DNA of 64,000 nucleotides from Aldersonia sp036524855 (GCA_036524855.1 DATDBL010000399.1:1-64000), one strand, 5' to 3'. Shown: positions 44,684-53,322, counted from the stretch's first letter. Notes: generated by a model not told the origin, from the letters alone. Made by a program: numbers and translations.

Positions 44684-44916
44684 GGTGGGTTCTCTCCTTC
44701 GCGGGATCGCGGGCTCTAGCTGGGCTGATACGGGCCGTCGTGGGGTTGATTGCTCACCGCGCGGCTGACGTGTCGTGCCACGGCGGGCACGAGGAGGCGT
44801 TCGTCTTCATCGACATCTCGTTTTCTCGATCAATCAACTATCCGAGATATGTATTTATGTATTTAGAAAGTCCGCAACTATCGCGTGCGGTGATCGGCAC
44901 CGCCATCTCACGGAAT
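44684..44916. promoter_or_regulatory. pckG upstream region with AT-rich island
   Basis: The 233 bases between pckG and the ArsR gene contain the most AT-rich stretch of the window (about 44815-44885), with TGTATTTA in tandem. It is the only place for the pckG promoter. It may also contain sites for a global regulator. No hairpin terminator for the ArsR gene was clear. Confidence 0.4.
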
Positions 44917-45276
44917 TCAGCCGGTCGACTCGGTCACCAGACCGGATTCCGGGACATCCTCGAGGAGTTCGGCCTGGCCGGCCACCACGCCCGTCAGGAT
45001 GGCCCGGGCGACCGACAACAGCTCGGCCACCCGCGGCGAGGTCAATGCATAGGACACCGACAGGCCTTCCCGGCGCGCGGTGACCAGACCGGCGCGGCGC
45101 AGGATCCCCAGCTGCTGGGACAGGTTGGCGGGCTCGATGCCGACCTCGGGCAGCATCTCGGAGACGGCGTATTCGCGCTCGCTGAGCAACTCCAGCACCC
45201 GGATGCGCGCCGGGTGGCCGAGGGTCTTGAAGAATTCCGCCTTCATGCGGTACAGCGGCTGGCGGGAATCCGGCAT
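44917..45276 (-). CDS. ArsR-family regulator (Rv0081-like), intact copy
   Basis: A 119-residue winged-helix regulator: MKAEFFKTLGHPARIRVLELL, the recognition region EPANLSQQLGILRRAGLV and the wing ARREGLSVSYALTS. No metal-binding cysteine pair is visible in the recognition helix, so it is not a classic metal sensor. It closely resembles Rv0081, the hypoxia-linked regulator that heads the hyc-like operon in M. tuberculosis. Here it lies at the 3' end of that operon. I use the second of two adjacent ATGs because GGAGG is too close to the first. An operator-like palindrome lies 32 bases upstream. Confidence 0.9.
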   Translation of the reverse strand: MPDSRQPLYRMKAEFFKTLGHPARIRVLELLSEREYAVSEMLPEVGIEPANLSQQLGILRRAGLVTARREGLSVSYALTSPRVAELLSVARAILTGVVAGQAELLEDVPESGLVTESTG

Positions 45277-45307
45277 CATGCCTCCAGTTCAATCCGCTGA
45301 CACGGCA

Positions 45308-45327
45308 ACTTTCTAATCTTAGCAACT
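45308..45327. promoter_or_regulatory. Imperfect ArsR operator upstream of intact arsR
   Basis: On the minus strand the site reads AGTTGCTAA, GA spacer, TTAGAAAGT. The left half matches the perfect palindrome at 52718-52739 and the 2-base spacer is the same; the right half differs at the positions after TTAG. It lies in the 80-base gap between hycE and the arsR start, as expected for autoregulation. Confidence 0.65.
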
Positions 45328-45357
45328 TTCCCGAATCCGGCGGGTATGGGCGGTTGG

Positions 45358-46836
45358 TCACAGGTCGTTGCCGGCGTAGGACAGGTTGAAGCTTTTGTTG
45401 GTCAGCGGGAAGTCGGGGACGATGGTGTCGGCCATGGCGACCGGCAGCGCGGGCCAGTTGAACCAGGACGGGTCGACGATCTTGGCGCGGGTGAGTCGCC
45501 CGAGGGTGTCGATTTCGACGCGGTGCACGATGGTGCCGCGCCAGCCCTCGACGATGCCGACGCCGCTGCGGGGATCCGGGACGGGCGGCGCCGGTACGGC
45601 GTGGCGCAGCGGGCCGGTGTGGGACTCGATGAGATAGCCGGCCAGGGCTGCGGCGGCGGCGAATTCGTCGCGGCGCACGGTGTAGCGGGCCAGGACGTCA
45701 CCGGTGGTGGCGCCGATTTCGGTGACCGGCAGGGCGGTGGTGGGGTGTTCGAGCCGGGCGTCGGTGCGGACTCCGCTGGCGCGGGCGACGTAGCCGAGGC
45801 AGCCCAGCGCGCGGGCGTCGTCGGCGCCCAGGGCCGCGGTGCCGGCGAATCGGTCGTGGATCACCGAGTTTTGCAGCGTCAACGCGGCGACCTCGGCGAG
45901 GTCGGCCGCGATGGCGCGCAGCCGGTCGGGATCGGGCAGGGTGTGCAGCGCGACGGCGCCCGGGCCGATCGCGCCGCGTAGCAGCCGGTGCCCGGTGACC
46001 GCGGCGTTGATCCGCAGCAGTTGTTCGCGGATGCGCTGGGCATGGGCATTGGCCAGGGCGAAGCCGACGTCGTTGGCCAACGCCCCGAGGTCGGTGGCGT
46101 GGTTGTAGAGCCGTTCGAGTTCGACCAGCAGGGCCCGCAGTCGGTGCACGTGGTCGGGCACCTCGATGCCCAGGGCGTCCTCGACCGCGAGGCTGTGGGC
46201 CAGGGCGTGCGCGGCGGAGGTGTCGCCGCTGATCCGTTCGGCCAGCTCGACCGCGTCGGTGGCCGCCCGGCCACCGAAGAGCTGCTCGAGACCGCGATGC
46301 ACGAACCACAGCCGCACCTTGAGCCGCAGCACCGTCTCACCGACGACGGAGAACCGGAAGTGGCCGGGTTCGATCAGCCCGGCATGCACGGGTCCGACCG
46401 GGATCTCGTACACCCCGCTCCCGCCGACGGTGACGAACGGGAACCGCCCGGTGGCCGCGAATTCCGGTGCCGGCCCGGCATCGACGCGCATCGGATGCCA
46501 GTCCGCGGGCCAGTGCGCGTGCCGGACCAGCCGGCGCGGGCGCGGATGTCCGATCGGGTGGATGCCGTAGAGGTCCATCATTTCCCGCTCGAATCGGCTC
46601 GCGGGAAACGACAGATACGCCAGCGACCGCAGCGTCGGGTCGTTTGCGGGGACCGTGGTTTCGAGCTCGACGCGGCGATCGGGCCAGCCGGCGAGGAACA
46701 GGTGCACGATGCGCAACCGGTCGCCGTCATCGTGCGCCGCGACCAGCGCCAGGCGGAATCCCGCCGCGAGCAGCTCCTCGGCGGCGGCGGCGCGCTCGGC
46801 GTCGGAGACGCTGTGCCGCACCCTGTTTCGGGTCAT
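45358..46836 (-). CDS. hycE: HycE-like large subunit (NuoC-NuoD fusion) lacking NiFe cysteines
   Basis: 492 residues. The first 170 resemble NuoC/30-kDa subunits (YLSFPASRFEREMMDLYGIHPIGHP, in part). The rest resembles NuoD/group 4 hydrogenase large subunits (RGLEQLFGGR, RLYNHATDLGALANDVG). At the proximal metal motif, where hydrogenases have CGxC, the sequence is ISGDTSAAHALA, and the C-terminal motif DPCxxC is absent (the end reads DFPLTNKSFNLSYAGNDL). It therefore cannot hold a NiFe centre. It probably couples electron transfer or quinone-like chemistry to ion translocation. Rv0087 is the likely counterpart. Confidence 0.9.
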   Translation of the reverse strand: MTRNRVRHSVSDAERAAAAEELLAAGFRLALVAAHDDGDRLRIVHLFLAGWPDRRVELETTVPANDPTLRSLAYLSFPASRFEREMMDLYGIHPIGHPRPRRLVRHAHWPADWHPMRVDAGPAPEFAATGRFPFVTVGGSGVYEIPVGPVHAGLIEPGHFRFSVVGETVLRLKVRLWFVHRGLEQLFGGRAATDAVELAERISGDTSAAHALAHSLAVEDALGIEVPDHVHRLRALLVELERLYNHATDLGALANDVGFALANAHAQRIREQLLRINAAVTGHRLLRGAIGPGAVALHTLPDPDRLRAIAADLAEVAALTLQNSVIHDRFAGTAALGADDARALGCLGYVARASGVRTDARLEHPTTALPVTEIGATTGDVLARYTVRRDEFAAAAALAGYLIESHTGPLRHAVPAPPVPDPRSGVGIVEGWRGTIVHRVEIDTLGRLTRAKIVDPSWFNWPALPVAMADTIVPDFPLTNKSFNLSYAGNDL

Positions 46837-48302
46837 CGTAGCGCTCCGACCTGGGTGGCGGCGGTGGTGAACAGGTCGTCCAGCGGGCCGGCGGTGACAC
46901 CGAGGGTGAGCGAGGCGGCGATCCCGAGGACCAGCGCGGCGGTGACCGTGGCGGGCACGGCGATCACGGGTGCCGCGGGAGCGGCGGGGCCGAGCAGCAT
47001 GCGGCTCGCGTTGCGGGTCAGCGCGGCGAAGGCGATCGCGACCAGCACCATCGCGGCCGCCAGCACCCACGCCAGCCGGGCGTCGGCCAGTGAGCGGGCG
47101 ATGCCCAGTTCGCTGGCGAACATCGCACACGGCGGCAGGCCCAGCAGCACGACCAGACCGGCGGCGAACGCACCGCCGATCAGCCGGGACCGGTGCACGA
47201 CACCGGTGATGTCGGCGATCACGGTCGAGTCGTGCGCGGCCTGCAGTTGTCCACCGGCCAGGAACAACACGGTCTTCCCGATCCCGTGGGCGAGCACATG
47301 CAGCAGCAGCGCCGCGATCGCGAGAGTTGTTCCCGCGGCCGCGGCGATCGCGATCAGCCCCATGTTCTCCATCGACGAATACGCCAGCATTCGTTTGAGA
47401 TCGCCGGTCACGGTCAGCAGCAGCGCCGCGACCAGCAGGGTCGACAAGCCGGTGATCAGCAGGCCGGTCCGCATGAACGCAGCGCCGGCCGAGACATCCA
47501 CGATCGGCTTGATCCGGATCAACACCGAGAAGGCCACCGACAACAACACCCCGCTCATCAGCGCCGACACCGGGGCCGGTGCCTGGCTGTGCGCGTCGGC
47601 CAGCCAGGTGTGGAACGGGACCAACCCGGCCTTGGCGCCGTAGCCGATCAACAGCAACCCGCCCGCGAGCCGCGCAAGGGCGGGATCCAGGCCCTGCGCG
47701 TACGCGGCCAGCACGTCGAGGTCCAGTGCGTGCGCGGCCGGCGCGCCGGCATGGCCGGCGGCGAAGTACACCACCACCGTGCCCAGGAACGCGACCGCGA
47801 TCCCCACCGAGCAGATCACGACGTACTTCCACGTCGCCTCCAGCGCGGTCCGGGTGCGGCGATGCCCGACCAGGAACGCGGTGACGATCGTCGTGGCCTC
47901 CACGGCGACCCAGATCACGCCGATGTTGTTGGCCGACACCGCCAGCACCATCGCGGCCAGAAACGCCGGCGTCAACGCCCCGTAGAGCCGGGCCCCGGGC
48001 ACGTCGGTGTGGCCGTGGTCGAGTTCGGCGTCGACATAGCCGATGCCGGCCGCGGTGGTCAGTGTCCCGACGATGCCGACGACCAGCAGCATGGTGACCG
48101 ACAGCGCGTCCACCCGCAGCAAACCACCCAGCAGGACATGCGGCGTGGACCCGGCGCGGAACCCGAGCACCACCCCGCAGCCGAGCACCGTCATCGCCGA
48201 CAGCACCGTCAGGCTCGCGGTGGCGCGGCGCCACCCCAGGACCACCGCGAGCATCGCGGCGGCCAGTGGCGCGAGGATGGCAGCCAGCAGCAGTCCGGTC
48301 AT
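46833..48302 (-). CDS. hycQ: HycQ/HyfF-like antiporter-type membrane subunit
   Basis: A 489-residue protein with about 14 membrane spans, homologous to complex I proton channels NuoL/M/N. The conserved lysines and glutamate on broken helices can be seen (YGAKAGLVPFHTWLADAHSQAPAPVSALMSG, shown for its KAG and HTWLADAH core; LKRMLAYSSMENMG). Expected role: ion translocation coupled to the peripheral arm. Start and stop overlap its neighbours (TGATG upstream, ATGA downstream). Confidence 0.9.
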   Translation of the reverse strand: MTGLLLAAILAPLAAAMLAVVLGWRRATASLTVLSAMTVLGCGVVLGFRAGSTPHVLLGGLLRVDALSVTMLLVVGIVGTLTTAAGIGYVDAELDHGHTDVPGARLYGALTPAFLAAMVLAVSANNIGVIWVAVEATTIVTAFLVGHRRTRTALEATWKYVVICSVGIAVAFLGTVVVYFAAGHAGAPAAHALDLDVLAAYAQGLDPALARLAGGLLLIGYGAKAGLVPFHTWLADAHSQAPAPVSALMSGVLLSVAFSVLIRIKPIVDVSAGAAFMRTGLLITGLSTLLVAALLLTVTGDLKRMLAYSSMENMGLIAIAAAAGTTLAIAALLLHVLAHGIGKTVLFLAGGQLQAAHDSTVIADITGVVHRSRLIGGAFAAGLVVLLGLPPCAMFASELGIARSLADARLAWVLAAAMVLVAIAFAALTRNASRMLLGPAAPAAPVIAVPATVTAALVLGIAASLTLGVTAGPLDDLFTTAATQVGALR

Positions 48303-48964
48303 CAGTCGCGCAACTCCTGTAGCCGGTCCAGATCCGCGCCGCCGAACGCGCGACGCAGCCGGCCGGTGAGCACACCGAGCACGATCACCGCGAACAGCAC
48401 ATCCAGCGACGCCCCGAGTTCCACGATCAACGGCACACCGGCAGTGAGCAGGAAGGCGGTCGCGGCGATCCCGTTGTCGAGCATGAGGAAGCCAGCCGCC
48501 TGGGAGATGGCGTGCCGCCGGGTCGCCATCACGAACAAGGCGATGAACACCACCGCGAACGCGGCAGGGGTCGCGCTCGTCGTCGCACTCGGATCCAGGT
48601 TCACCAGCGGCCGGGTGACCGCGAACGCGACCACGGTCAAGCCCGCGGCGATCAGCAGCGACGTGGCCGTGTTCACCAGCGGTGTCGCCTCGCGTTGTTC
48701 GGTGTGCTCGGCGTGCAGGGCGCGGGCCAGCAGCCACGGCAGCACCCCGGCGCGCAGCGCAAGGACCGCGGCGGCGACGGCGAGCAACGCGGCATCGCCC
48801 TCGTGGATTCCGCGGACGAACGGTATCGCGGCCAGTGCGATACCCTGGCCGGCGAGCAACCCGACGATCGCGCCGAGGTCGCGGCGCCAGACAACCAGCA
48901 CCGCGGCCAGAACCAGACCGCCCGCGGCGAAGTCGACCACGTTGGCGAAGAAGGCGTCGCTCAT
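48302..48964 (-). CDS. hycP: HycP/HyfE-like membrane subunit
   Basis: A 220-residue protein with about seven hydrophobic spans, including a NuoK-like segment. It lies between the NuoH-like and the NuoN-like subunits, exactly the position of HyfE in hydrogenase-4 operons and of Rv0085. An acidic residue within VPLIVELGASLDVLFA is in a membrane segment. It likely helps build the ion path. Its ATG is preceded by GAGGGG, and a 58-base gap separates it from hycD. Confidence 0.87.
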   Translation of the reverse strand: MSDAFFANVVDFAAGGLVLAAVLVVWRRDLGAIVGLLAGQGIALAAIPFVRGIHEGDAALLAVAAAVLALRAGVLPWLLARALHAEHTEQREATPLVNTATSLLIAAGLTVVAFAVTRPLVNLDPSATTSATPAAFAVVFIALFVMATRRHAISQAAGFLMLDNGIAATAFLLTAGVPLIVELGASLDVLFAVIVLGVLTGRLRRAFGGADLDRLQELRD

Positions 48965-49022
48965 CGGTGCGGGCCCCTCGCGGTGATTGTCATCGGATTC
49001 CCGTCGCGGTAGTCGTCATTTC

Positions 49023-49982
49023 TCACGCCGGTGTGGTGAAGAAGGTGGCAGCCGTCACGGCCAGCAGGGCGAGCAGGAACGACCCGGCGAGCAGTTCGGG
49101 CACCCGGAACAGCCGCAGCTTCGCGATGAACACCTCGAATCCGGCCAGCAGCACCGCCAGCACAGCGACCTTGACGGTGATCGCCGCGATGCCGATCACC
49201 ACGTCGCCGAGGCTCGGATCCGCGCCGGCGATTCCCCACGGCAGGAACAGATTCGCCAACAGCGCCAGCAAGACCGTCAGGCGCATGCCGCTGGCCCATT
49301 CGACCAAGGCTAGGCGCGGCCCGGCGTATTCGAGCACCATCGCCTCGTGCACCATCGTCAGCTCGAGGTGGGTGGCCGGGTTGTCCACCGGCAGCCGTCC
49401 GGTCTCGGCGATGATCACGATCACCAGCGCGACGAACGCGAGCAAGCCGGTCAGCGACGCCACCTGACCGGGATGGTCGAGGGTGTTCGCCACGAGCGCA
49501 CCGAGATTCGCCGACCCGGCGGGGATGGACAGCGCGAACACGGCGAGCAGGATCGTCGGCTCCACCAGGGCCGCGATGGTGATCTCGCGGCTGGCGCCCA
49601 TGCCGCCGAAGGAGGTGCCGGTGTCGAGGCCGGCCAGCGTCAGCGCGACCGTGCCGAGGAACAGCAGCCCGACCACCGCGAACAGGTCGGCCGCCGAATC
49701 CAGCGGCGACCCGGTGGCCACCAGCGGCGCGACCGCGGCGATCAGCAGTGTCGTTCCCGCGACGATCGCGGGCGCCGCCGCGAACACCACGGTGGTGCCC
49801 TGCGGGGTGATCTGTTGTTTGCCGAGCTGTTTGCGCAGATCGCGCCACGGTTGCAGCACGCCACCGCCGGTACGGCCCTCCGAGCGGGCCCGCACCTGCC
49901 GCATCGCGCCGATCACCAACGGCGCGCCGACCATCACCGCGCCGATCTGCGCGGCACCGGCAAGGTAGGACAAGACGGTCAT
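49023..49982 (-). CDS. hycD: HycD/NuoH-like membrane subunit
   Basis: A 319-residue protein with eight predicted spans, homologous to NuoH. NuoH-type residues in the junction region are visible: QPWRDLRKQLGKQ, IIAETGRLPVDNPATHLELTM and HEAMVLEYAGPRLAL. This subunit links the membrane arm to the Fe-S/large subunits and forms the quinone-site-like cavity. It overlaps the upstream HyfB-like gene by ATGA. Confidence 0.92.
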   Translation of the reverse strand: MTVLSYLAGAAQIGAVMVGAPLVIGAMRQVRARSEGRTGGGVLQPWRDLRKQLGKQQITPQGTTVVFAAAPAIVAGTTLLIAAVAPLVATGSPLDSAADLFAVVGLLFLGTVALTLAGLDTGTSFGGMGASREITIAALVEPTILLAVFALSIPAGSANLGALVANTLDHPGQVASLTGLLAFVALVIVIIAETGRLPVDNPATHLELTMVHEAMVLEYAGPRLALVEWASGMRLTVLLALLANLFLPWGIAGADPSLGDVVIGIAAITVKVAVLAVLLAGFEVFIAKLRLFRVPELLAGSFLLALLAVTAATFFTTPA

Positions 49983-51988
49983 CGCGCCACCACCACCAGC
50001 ACGATCAGCACGCCCAGCGCACCGTAGGCGAGGTAGAGGTGCACGCTGCCGGTGTGGGCGCGGCGCATCAGCTGCGCCGCCGCCGCCACGAGACGGACCA
50101 CCGGGGTGTAGAGGCGTTGCTCGATCGCATCGGCGATCCGGGCCCGGTAGGTGATGCTGTCGACCAGATACCGCGATTCGGCGTAGTGGGTCACCTCGAC
50201 ATCGGTGTCCGGGCGCAACACGTCGTCGAACACCCGCTGCAGCGGTTCGGCGAACGAGGTGGCCGTGTATTGCATCCGCGGGGTGAGCTCGGCCGCGCCG
50301 CACGCCCACAACGGCAGCACCACCGCCGCCGGACGGCGACGCGACCGCCATCGCGCCAGACCGACCGCGCCCAGCACGGCGGCGACCAGGCTCACGGCGA
50401 TCACCCCGGGCGCGATCGACCCCGACAGCCCGGGCAGCCGCAGCACCGCGCCGAAACCGGGGAACCCCGCCGTCCGCGACGCCGGCACGGCGTCGAGCAC
50501 CCGCGCCAGCGCGGGCCCGAGGACCAGCGGCGCCACCGCCACCACGACACAGCCGGCCGCGGCGACCGCCATCCCGGCGCGCATGCTCACCGGGGCCTCT
50601 TGCGCGCCGGCGGCCGCGTCGGATCGTGGCCGGGCCAGAAATCCGACGCCGAAGGCCTTCACCATGGCTGCCACACCGAGGCCGGCGGTCAGCGCCACCG
50701 CGCCGACGGCCAGCGGCGTCGCCAACGCCACCACCGTGTCATGGCCCGGGGCGCCGTGAATCAGCGACTGGATCAGCAGCCACTCGCCGATGAAACCCGC
50801 GCCCAACGGCAGCCCGGCCGCGCCGAGCGCGGCGACCCCGAACAGGGTCGTGGTCGCGGGCATCCGCCGCGCCAGCCCACCGAGCCGGTCCAGGTCCCGC
50901 AGCCCCGTCGCGGCCAGCACCGATCCCGCCGCGAGGAAGCCCAGGCTCTTGAACGCCGCGTGCGCGACCAGGTGCACCACCACCGCGGCCATCGCAATGG
51001 CCGCCGCCTCCGGCGCGCCCGCCGCCGCGAGCAGTGTCGCCGCACCCAGCGCGAGCGCGATCAGGCCCATGTTTTCAGTGGTCGAGAACGCAAGCAACCG
51101 TTTGAGATCGGTCGCCACCGTCGCCTGCAACACCCCGTACACCGCCGACACCCCGCCGATGACCAGCAGCGTCAGACCCCACCAGCGTGGTCCCGGCCCG
51201 AGCAGCTGCAGATCGAACCGGACGATGCCGTAGATCCCCAGGTTGACCATCGCCCCGCTCATCAACGCCGACACCGGGCTCGGCGCCTCCGGGTGCGCCC
51301 GCGGCAGCCACGCGTGCAGCGGCAACAGGCCGGCCTTGGACCCGAACCCGGCCACGGTTAGCACGAACACCGCCGACCGCGCCCCCCCGGGTATCGCGGC
51401 CAGATCGGTGAACCGGTCCGCATCGGCGGCCGCCGACAACACCATCAGCCCGATCAGGATCGCCACGAACCCGAGCTGGGTCATCACCGCGTAGAACACC
51501 CCCGCGGCGCGGACCTCGGGCCGGTTGTGCTCGGCCAGCACCAGCACCAGCGACGCGAGCGCCATCAACTCCCAGGCCCACAGGAACGTGGTCACCGACC
51601 CCGCGGCCGGCACCGCCAGCATCGCCACGACGAACAGCGGCAGCACCGCCAGCGTGACACCGCCCAGGTGCTCGCGTCGGGCGTAGCCGATCGCGTAGAT
51701 TCCGACCGGGACCGCGACCGCGCCGGTCAGCGCGATGAAGAACCCGCCGAGCGGATCCAGATCCAGCTGCACCCCGAACAGCGGCAGCAGCCAGCCGATG
51801 TGCAGCGACCGTGTCGGGCCGAACAATCCGACCAGCCCGACCCCGATCCCGAGGGCACCGACGCCGGCTGTCGCGATTCCCGCCGCCAGGGACCCGAAAG
51901 CGTTGCGGCGCAACCGACCGGGCGCCTCGACCGGCGCGGGGGTGACCGTGGCGGTCGCGGAGGCAGGCTCGCCGAGCGACGACGTCAT
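49979..51988 (-). CDS. HyfB-like antiporter-type membrane subunit
   Basis: A 669-residue protein with about 16 spans, related to NuoL/HyfB/HycC, with a C-terminal extension. Key helices read GFGSKAGLLPLHAWLPRAHPEAPSPVSALMSG (core KAG and HAWLPRAHP) and LKRLLAFSTTENMGL, with proton-channel lysine and glutamate in place. It corresponds to Rv0083. It is the largest membrane subunit of the complex and overlaps both neighbours by four bases. Confidence 0.9.
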   Translation of the reverse strand: MTSSLGEPASATATVTPAPVEAPGRLRRNAFGSLAAGIATAGVGALGIGVGLVGLFGPTRSLHIGWLLPLFGVQLDLDPLGGFFIALTGAVAVPVGIYAIGYARREHLGGVTLAVLPLFVVAMLAVPAAGSVTTFLWAWELMALASLVLVLAEHNRPEVRAAGVFYAVMTQLGFVAILIGLMVLSAAADADRFTDLAAIPGGARSAVFVLTVAGFGSKAGLLPLHAWLPRAHPEAPSPVSALMSGAMVNLGIYGIVRFDLQLLGPGPRWWGLTLLVIGGVSAVYGVLQATVATDLKRLLAFSTTENMGLIALALGAATLLAAAGAPEAAAIAMAAVVVHLVAHAAFKSLGFLAAGSVLAATGLRDLDRLGGLARRMPATTTLFGVAALGAAGLPLGAGFIGEWLLIQSLIHGAPGHDTVVALATPLAVGAVALTAGLGVAAMVKAFGVGFLARPRSDAAAGAQEAPVSMRAGMAVAAAGCVVVAVAPLVLGPALARVLDAVPASRTAGFPGFGAVLRLPGLSGSIAPGVIAVSLVAAVLGAVGLARWRSRRRPAAVVLPLWACGAAELTPRMQYTATSFAEPLQRVFDDVLRPDTDVEVTHYAESRYLVDSITYRARIADAIEQRLYTPVVRLVAAAAQLMRRAHTGSVHLYLAYGALGVLIVLVVVAR

Positions 51989-52464
51989 CGCCCGGTCACC
52001 GATCGCAGGGCGGCGACGATCTCGGTGGGTGTCGGTGGGCAACCCGGTATCTCGACATCCACCGCAACGACCTCCCCGACCGCACCGACCACCCCGTAGG
52101 CGTCGGCGAACACGCCACGGTTGAGCGCGCAGTCACCGCACGCGATCACCGCACGCGGGCGCGGGGTCGCCGCAACGGTATTCCGCAGCGGCTCGGCCAT
52201 GTTCCGCGTCACCACCCCGGTCACCAGCACCGCATCGGCATGCCGTGGGGAGGCGACCAGCCGGGCCCCGAACCGTTCGGCGTCATAGACCGGCCCGAAC
52301 GCCCCGGAGATCTCCACCTCGCAGCCGTTGCACGAACCGGCGTCGACATGCCGGATCTGCAGCGAACCTGCCACCCCTGCCAGCGGCTCCACCGCGCGCT
52401 CCGGCCTCCGACCGGACCGCTCGACCACCCGTCCGACCCGCAGAATTTTGCCGAACCACCCCAT
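51985..52464 (-). CDS. NuoB/HycG-like Fe-S subunit (Rv0082-like)
   Basis: A 159-residue small subunit holding a 4Fe-4S cluster: CNGCE near residue 45, CGDCALNRG near 112 and GCPPTPTEI near 143 provide the ligands. The family start MGWFGKILRVGRVVERSG fits the ATG at 52464. The frame extends another 57 codons upstream into a decayed ArsR gene, so automatic annotation would give a spurious 216-residue fusion. It is the proximal electron-transfer partner of the HycE-like subunit. Confidence 0.88.
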   Translation of the reverse strand: MGWFGKILRVGRVVERSGRRPERAVEPLAGVAGSLQIRHVDAGSCNGCEVEISGAFGPVYDAERFGARLVASPRHADAVLVTGVVTRNMAEPLRNTVAATPRPRAVIACGDCALNRGVFADAYGVVGAVGEVVAVDVEIPGCPPTPTEIVAALRSVTGR

Positions 52465-52635
52465 ATCGGTCACCGCCCCCAACCCCGACCGCGGGTTCGG
52501 CTGCGCCAGCCTCGTCTCGCTCGGTATCTCGGCCACCGAGCGATCCCGCGCCGACCGCAGCTCCAGGATCCGCGTCGGAGGCGCCAGGGTCTCGAGGAAC
52601 TCGGCGGTGCACAGGTTCAGCGGCTCCGACAACAC
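52465..52635 (-). pseudogene. Decayed ArsR-family gene (Rv0081 position), in frame with the Fe-S subunit
   Basis: The 57 codons upstream of the Fe-S subunit start read MLSEPLNLCTAEFLETLAPPTRILEL and then RDRSVAEIPSETRLAQPNPRSGLGAVTD. They follow Rv0081-type regulators residue by residue (xSEPLxxxxAEFxxTLAxPxRI; ERDRSV), with small losses, and stop short of a usable recognition helix: LSQQLG has become PRSGLG. The regulator has thus been truncated and run into the next gene. It cannot bind DNA as it stands. Confidence 0.75.
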
Positions 52636-52717
52636 CTCTCCCGATGCGTCCGTTCCCCGGAACTGGGATCAATCGAAGGATTGGCCAGATAGCATGAGGA
52701 ACATACCATGAATTGTG

Positions 52718-52739
52718 TAGTTGCTAATGTTAGCAACTA
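52718..52739. promoter_or_regulatory. Perfect ArsR operator palindrome at head of hyc-like operon
   Basis: Arms TAGTTGCTAA and TTAGCAACTA, ten bases each, flank TG. The site lies between the hyc-like operon (minus strand) and the divergent DUF5313 gene (plus strand), 57 bases before the latter. The same core with the same spacer occurs upstream of the intact ArsR gene 7.4 kb away. ArsR/SmtB operators have this form. Confidence 0.8.
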
Positions 52740-52796
52740 CAAGGTCAGACCCGAGCCGGGCCCCACCCCGTCCGGCAACCGATCCGCAAGGAACGC

Positions 52797-53189
52797 ATGA
52801 ACACCGACACCCCCGCCCGCCGTCCGAACGCGCGGCAGTACGTCACCTACAGTTACGGACGACAGCTGCCCGACTCCATGCGGGACTGGGTCCGCAACGA
52901 CCTCGCCGGCAAGGGTGCGGCCATGCGGACGATCGTTCGGGCCACGATTCCCTGTGTGCTGTTGCTCGCACCGTTGCTGCTGATCCCGACCACGCTGTAC
53001 GTCTACGTCAGCATGATTCTGCCGATCCTCCTCCCGTTCATCTACTTCTCGGTTGCGCTGAACAAGGTGTGGCGGCGGCACCAGCTGGCCAAACACGGCC
53101 TCGACCCCGCACTGGTCGACGAGCTGGCCCGCGAGCGCGATGCCCACATCCATCGCGCATACGAGCAGCGCCACGGCCCCCGGACCTGA
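52797..53189 (+). CDS. DUF5313 membrane protein
   Basis: A 130-residue protein matching the mycolata DUF5313 family, recognised by QYVTYSYGRQLPDSMRDWVRNDLAG and NKVWRRHQLAKHGLDPALVDE (cores). It has two hydrophobic segments (RATIPCVLLLAPLLLIP and MILPILLPFIYFSVAL) and charged ends. Function is unknown. It is divergent from the hyc-like operon and shares the ArsR palindrome with it, so it may be co-regulated. Confidence 0.85.
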   Translation: MNTDTPARRPNARQYVTYSYGRQLPDSMRDWVRNDLAGKGAAMRTIVRATIPCVLLLAPLLLIPTTLYVYVSMILPILLPFIYFSVALNKVWRRHQLAKHGLDPALVDELARERDAHIHRAYEQRHGPRT

Positions 53190-53322
53190 ACCGGGGCGAA
53201 CCGCACCGCGCCACCACACACACCGACCCCGCTCCTCGCGCTCCGACGCCGATCGCTCTCGACGACGCGCCACCAGGCACCCCGGGCATCGCCGCCGAAC
53301 ACACCCGAAAGAAGGAGTTCCA

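Noticed and set aside
47193..48986. A 597-codon plus-strand frame across the hyc-like genes
   Set aside because: Arg/Gln/His-rich shadow opposite two conserved membrane subunits; no motifs and no ribosome site.
45358..52464. Formate hydrogenlyase / NiFe hydrogenase annotation
   Set aside because: The large subunit lacks all four NiFe-binding cysteines, so hydrogenase activity is not supported.
51985..52635. A 216-residue ArsR-Fe-S fusion protein
   Set aside because: The first 57 residues are a truncated regulator without a recognition helix, and the Fe-S family start is an internal ATG.
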